A stretch of DNA of 19,188 nucleotides from the NCBI GenBank assembly GCA_900617975.1, contig UZAE01012618.1:16283-35470 (forward strand). The letters run 5' to 3'. This document shows positions 17,402-19,188 of the stretch, piece after piece. Source of the DNA: Rodentolepis nana (Eukaryota; Platyhelminthes; Cestoda; Cyclophyllidea; Hymenolepididae). Position 1 is the stretch's first letter. Every line of letters begins with the position of its first letter. Under the pieces are notes generated by a model. That model saw only the letters and a list, made by a program, of their open reading frames with translations. It did no database searches and had not been told where the DNA came from. A program made the translations under genes and the position numbers.

Positions 17402-18035
17402 ATGAATATGGAAGTATTTGCGCTTTCGTGTCCCTTTGTGGTGCTTTAGGCGATGTGCTAGGTGCTTAACCCAAGCATCGGATGATTTACACAGGATGAT
17501 TATGAGGAATACTTGAAGCTCAAAAGTGGGAAACTAGTAATGCCGTATACCCAGTTAGTCTCTTATTATTTTACATCGCCCACTCTTGACAGCCAGATGG
17601 GGCTAGTAAGTTGGTATGAGTTTGCTTCCTTCGAATGTTGGCGTAAAAATACGCCTCTCGATCCAATTGTGAAATTAAAATTTTATAGTTTTAGGCAATT
17701 GTACAGAAGATGACATCCTTAAGAGAAGGTGGAATTCCATTTATTCGGAGTGCAAGTGGAGATAGGCCCCTAATTATGCACTTCCGTCACCAGTTTCATT
17801 CACAATCGAACCATCTTTTTGTCCCTTTTCACTCAGCTTTTCCTAATTCTGATTTGTCATGGGAAGCAGGAATGGCAGTAATGGCTTAGAAATATTTCTC
17901 CTGCAGGTACATAAATCGAGCGTCTTCGGTTTAGATTATCTTGTTCGTAAGGTGCAGACGGGATTAGCAATACTTGACTGCAGATCGGCTGGTTCTAGAC
18001 CGACTTCCAAAAGGAAACTTTGTCAGTCTGTTTAA
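17402..18035 (+). CDS. Unrecognised small multi-exon gene downstream of cupin 2
   Basis: Proposed exons are 17402-17413 (ATG AAT ATG GAA), 17495-17605 and 17695-17877, then either reading on to a TAG at 17887-17889 (105 aa) or splicing across a 29-nt GTAATG..CTCCTGCAG intron to 17907-18035 (144 aa). All joins are phase 0. Support: exon 3 alone is open for 64 codons, the internal donor is a perfect GTAAGT, acceptors are good, and the candidate fourth exon stays open for 42 codons in the required frame. The product starts acidic (MNMEDDYEEYLKLK), is rich in His and Phe in the middle (MHFRHQFHSQSNHLFVPFH), and has no signal peptide, membrane segment or family motif I recognise. The first exon is the least certain and further exons may follow. 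A degenerate gene cannot be excluded. Confidence 0.5.
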
Positions 18036-19188
18036 AAAAACGACAAAGTAACTTTATCGTACTGGGTGTGTCTAGAATTCGTATCTGAATTCTTTCTAAA
18101 TTCCTACAAAAGTTGTTTCCTAAGAAAATTTCGGAAAAGTGGTAACAACCTTTTACCCAATTAGAGTTAGGGTATATTGGCTTCTTCCTTGTTAGTCACG
18201 GGTAACTATTTCGTTTGGCTATTGCCATCTAAGAGTGTGCACTAATTGACGTCGGTCTAGTGACCTGGGCACCCGTATAAGGAATTCAAGTATCACTTTT
18301 GGGTCGAACCCCATTTGATGTTTGCTGTCATCAATTCACTGGACTAGAGACATAGGTTCTAGACGCTGCGATGTAGCCTCACTCCTTTAAATCATAAATA
18401 TTCCCATAACATTTGCTTAAAGTAGATTCACTCCAATTCCTATCATATTCATAAATTTTATTATTTTGCATAATTTATCAACCCCTTTACCTTGCTACTT
18501 GTGAAAAATTTTTTCCCCAGTTTATAGGGTGATAAATAGCCATTTTGTGCGCTTTTAGTCCTCACTATGGATATACGATACCACGTGTTAGAACCCAAGG
18601 TCTAATATAGTTCCGAAAGCTCTGAATGTTGCGATACGCATGGTAATTAATCATCCCATATACCACCATTGTCACTTGTGGCAAGTTAACAAATAGAATC
18701 TAAGCTATGACAGCGCGCTGTTCTATTGATTTTTGCTGTTAGAAAAGCAGATGTGCGGACATGCGCGTATGTCTGAAGCGCTAGTGAGACAGACAGGCTG
18801 ATTTACTAAAAATCTCAACACAGACACGCATGCACGTGCGCTACAAAACGAATTCAATGTTCTGTTCCCACTGGAATAGAAAATTTCTTCTAATAAACTA
18901 ACAATATGAATTATTTTAAATAGTAAATCAAATGCTTATTCAACAGAAAAGCATACTTGAGAGTCAGGAACAGCGTCAAGAATCCTGATACACCGATTTT
19001 CTAGTCTTTTTTGCTTCTCAGCTTGATAAATAGCAACAAAATGGTGTATTTGTTCAAGGCACTATTGTTTGGATGTTCTGAGCCTGAAAAATAAAACTTG
19101 GAATGTGTAACTAGTGCTGCAAGGGTCACGAAAAGAAACAAATTCTCTGAGGGTATTAAAGATAACTAGTATTTATTTAGTAGAAGAA
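18036..19188. other. 3' flank, no gene seen
   Basis: AT-rich sequence with scattered stops. AATAAA hexamers occur at 18892-18897 and 19090-19095, but neither can be tied to a gene. A short GC-richer stretch (about 18755-18845) with repeated CGCG/TGCGC-like words has no assigned role. The unknown gene upstream could have additional exons here. Confidence 0.45.

Noticed and set aside
15649..18219. A 16-mer (AACTATTTCGTTTGGC) present at 15649-15664 and 18204-18219
   Set aside because: Flanks do not match beyond a few bases, and one such coincidence in 19 kb of biased sequence is not remarkable.

Overview
This is eukaryotic nuclear DNA, AT-rich, with GT..AG introns, microsatellites and AATAAA signals. 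Intron sizes are clustered: several at about 36-48 nt, many at 64-89 nt, a few of 200-1300 nt. Together with two invertebrate-type nicotinic receptor subunits, this points to a parasitic flatworm, with a tapeworm my best guess. That assignment is an inference; nothing in the window names the species. All gene models were built by hand from splice consensus, frame continuity and family motifs.

Layout, all confident genes on the plus strand. (1) 1-2886: mostly non-coding, with an (AT)18 repeat, a weak minus-strand ORF, a hairpin and a CCAAT element. (2) 2887-8334: nAChR subunit A, 8 exons, 544 aa, non-alpha. (3) 8335-9246: spacer with a long GT repeat and a second CCAAT element. (4) 9247-12285: nAChR subunit B, 9 exons, 495 aa, alpha type with a vicinal Cys pair. 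(5) 12966-13422: a three-finger C2H2 protein split by 36-37 nt introns. (6) 13537-13854: a 105-aa single-domain cupin. (7) 13855-16922: spacer holding a dispersed repeat whose second copy lies in intron 4 of subunit A. (8) 16923-17313: a second 105-aa cupin with one 73-nt intron. (9) 17402 to 17889 or 18035: an unrecognised small multi-exon gene. (10) The rest: no gene seen.

A and B are head-to-tail paralogues sharing exon lengths of 155, 182 and 79 nt, and could co-assemble in one pentameric ligand-gated channel. Their pore-lining charges differ reciprocally: A keeps Glu at -1' and has Ser at 20'; B has Gly at -1' and Gln at -4' but keeps Glu at 20'. Downstream, the zinc-finger gene and cupin 1, and then cupin 2 and the unknown gene, are each separated by only about 90-115 nt holding a poly(A) signal and a pyrimidine-rich AG acceptor just ahead of the next ATG. 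That is the layout expected of flatworm spliced-leader-resolved polycistrons and is the most interesting organisational feature here.
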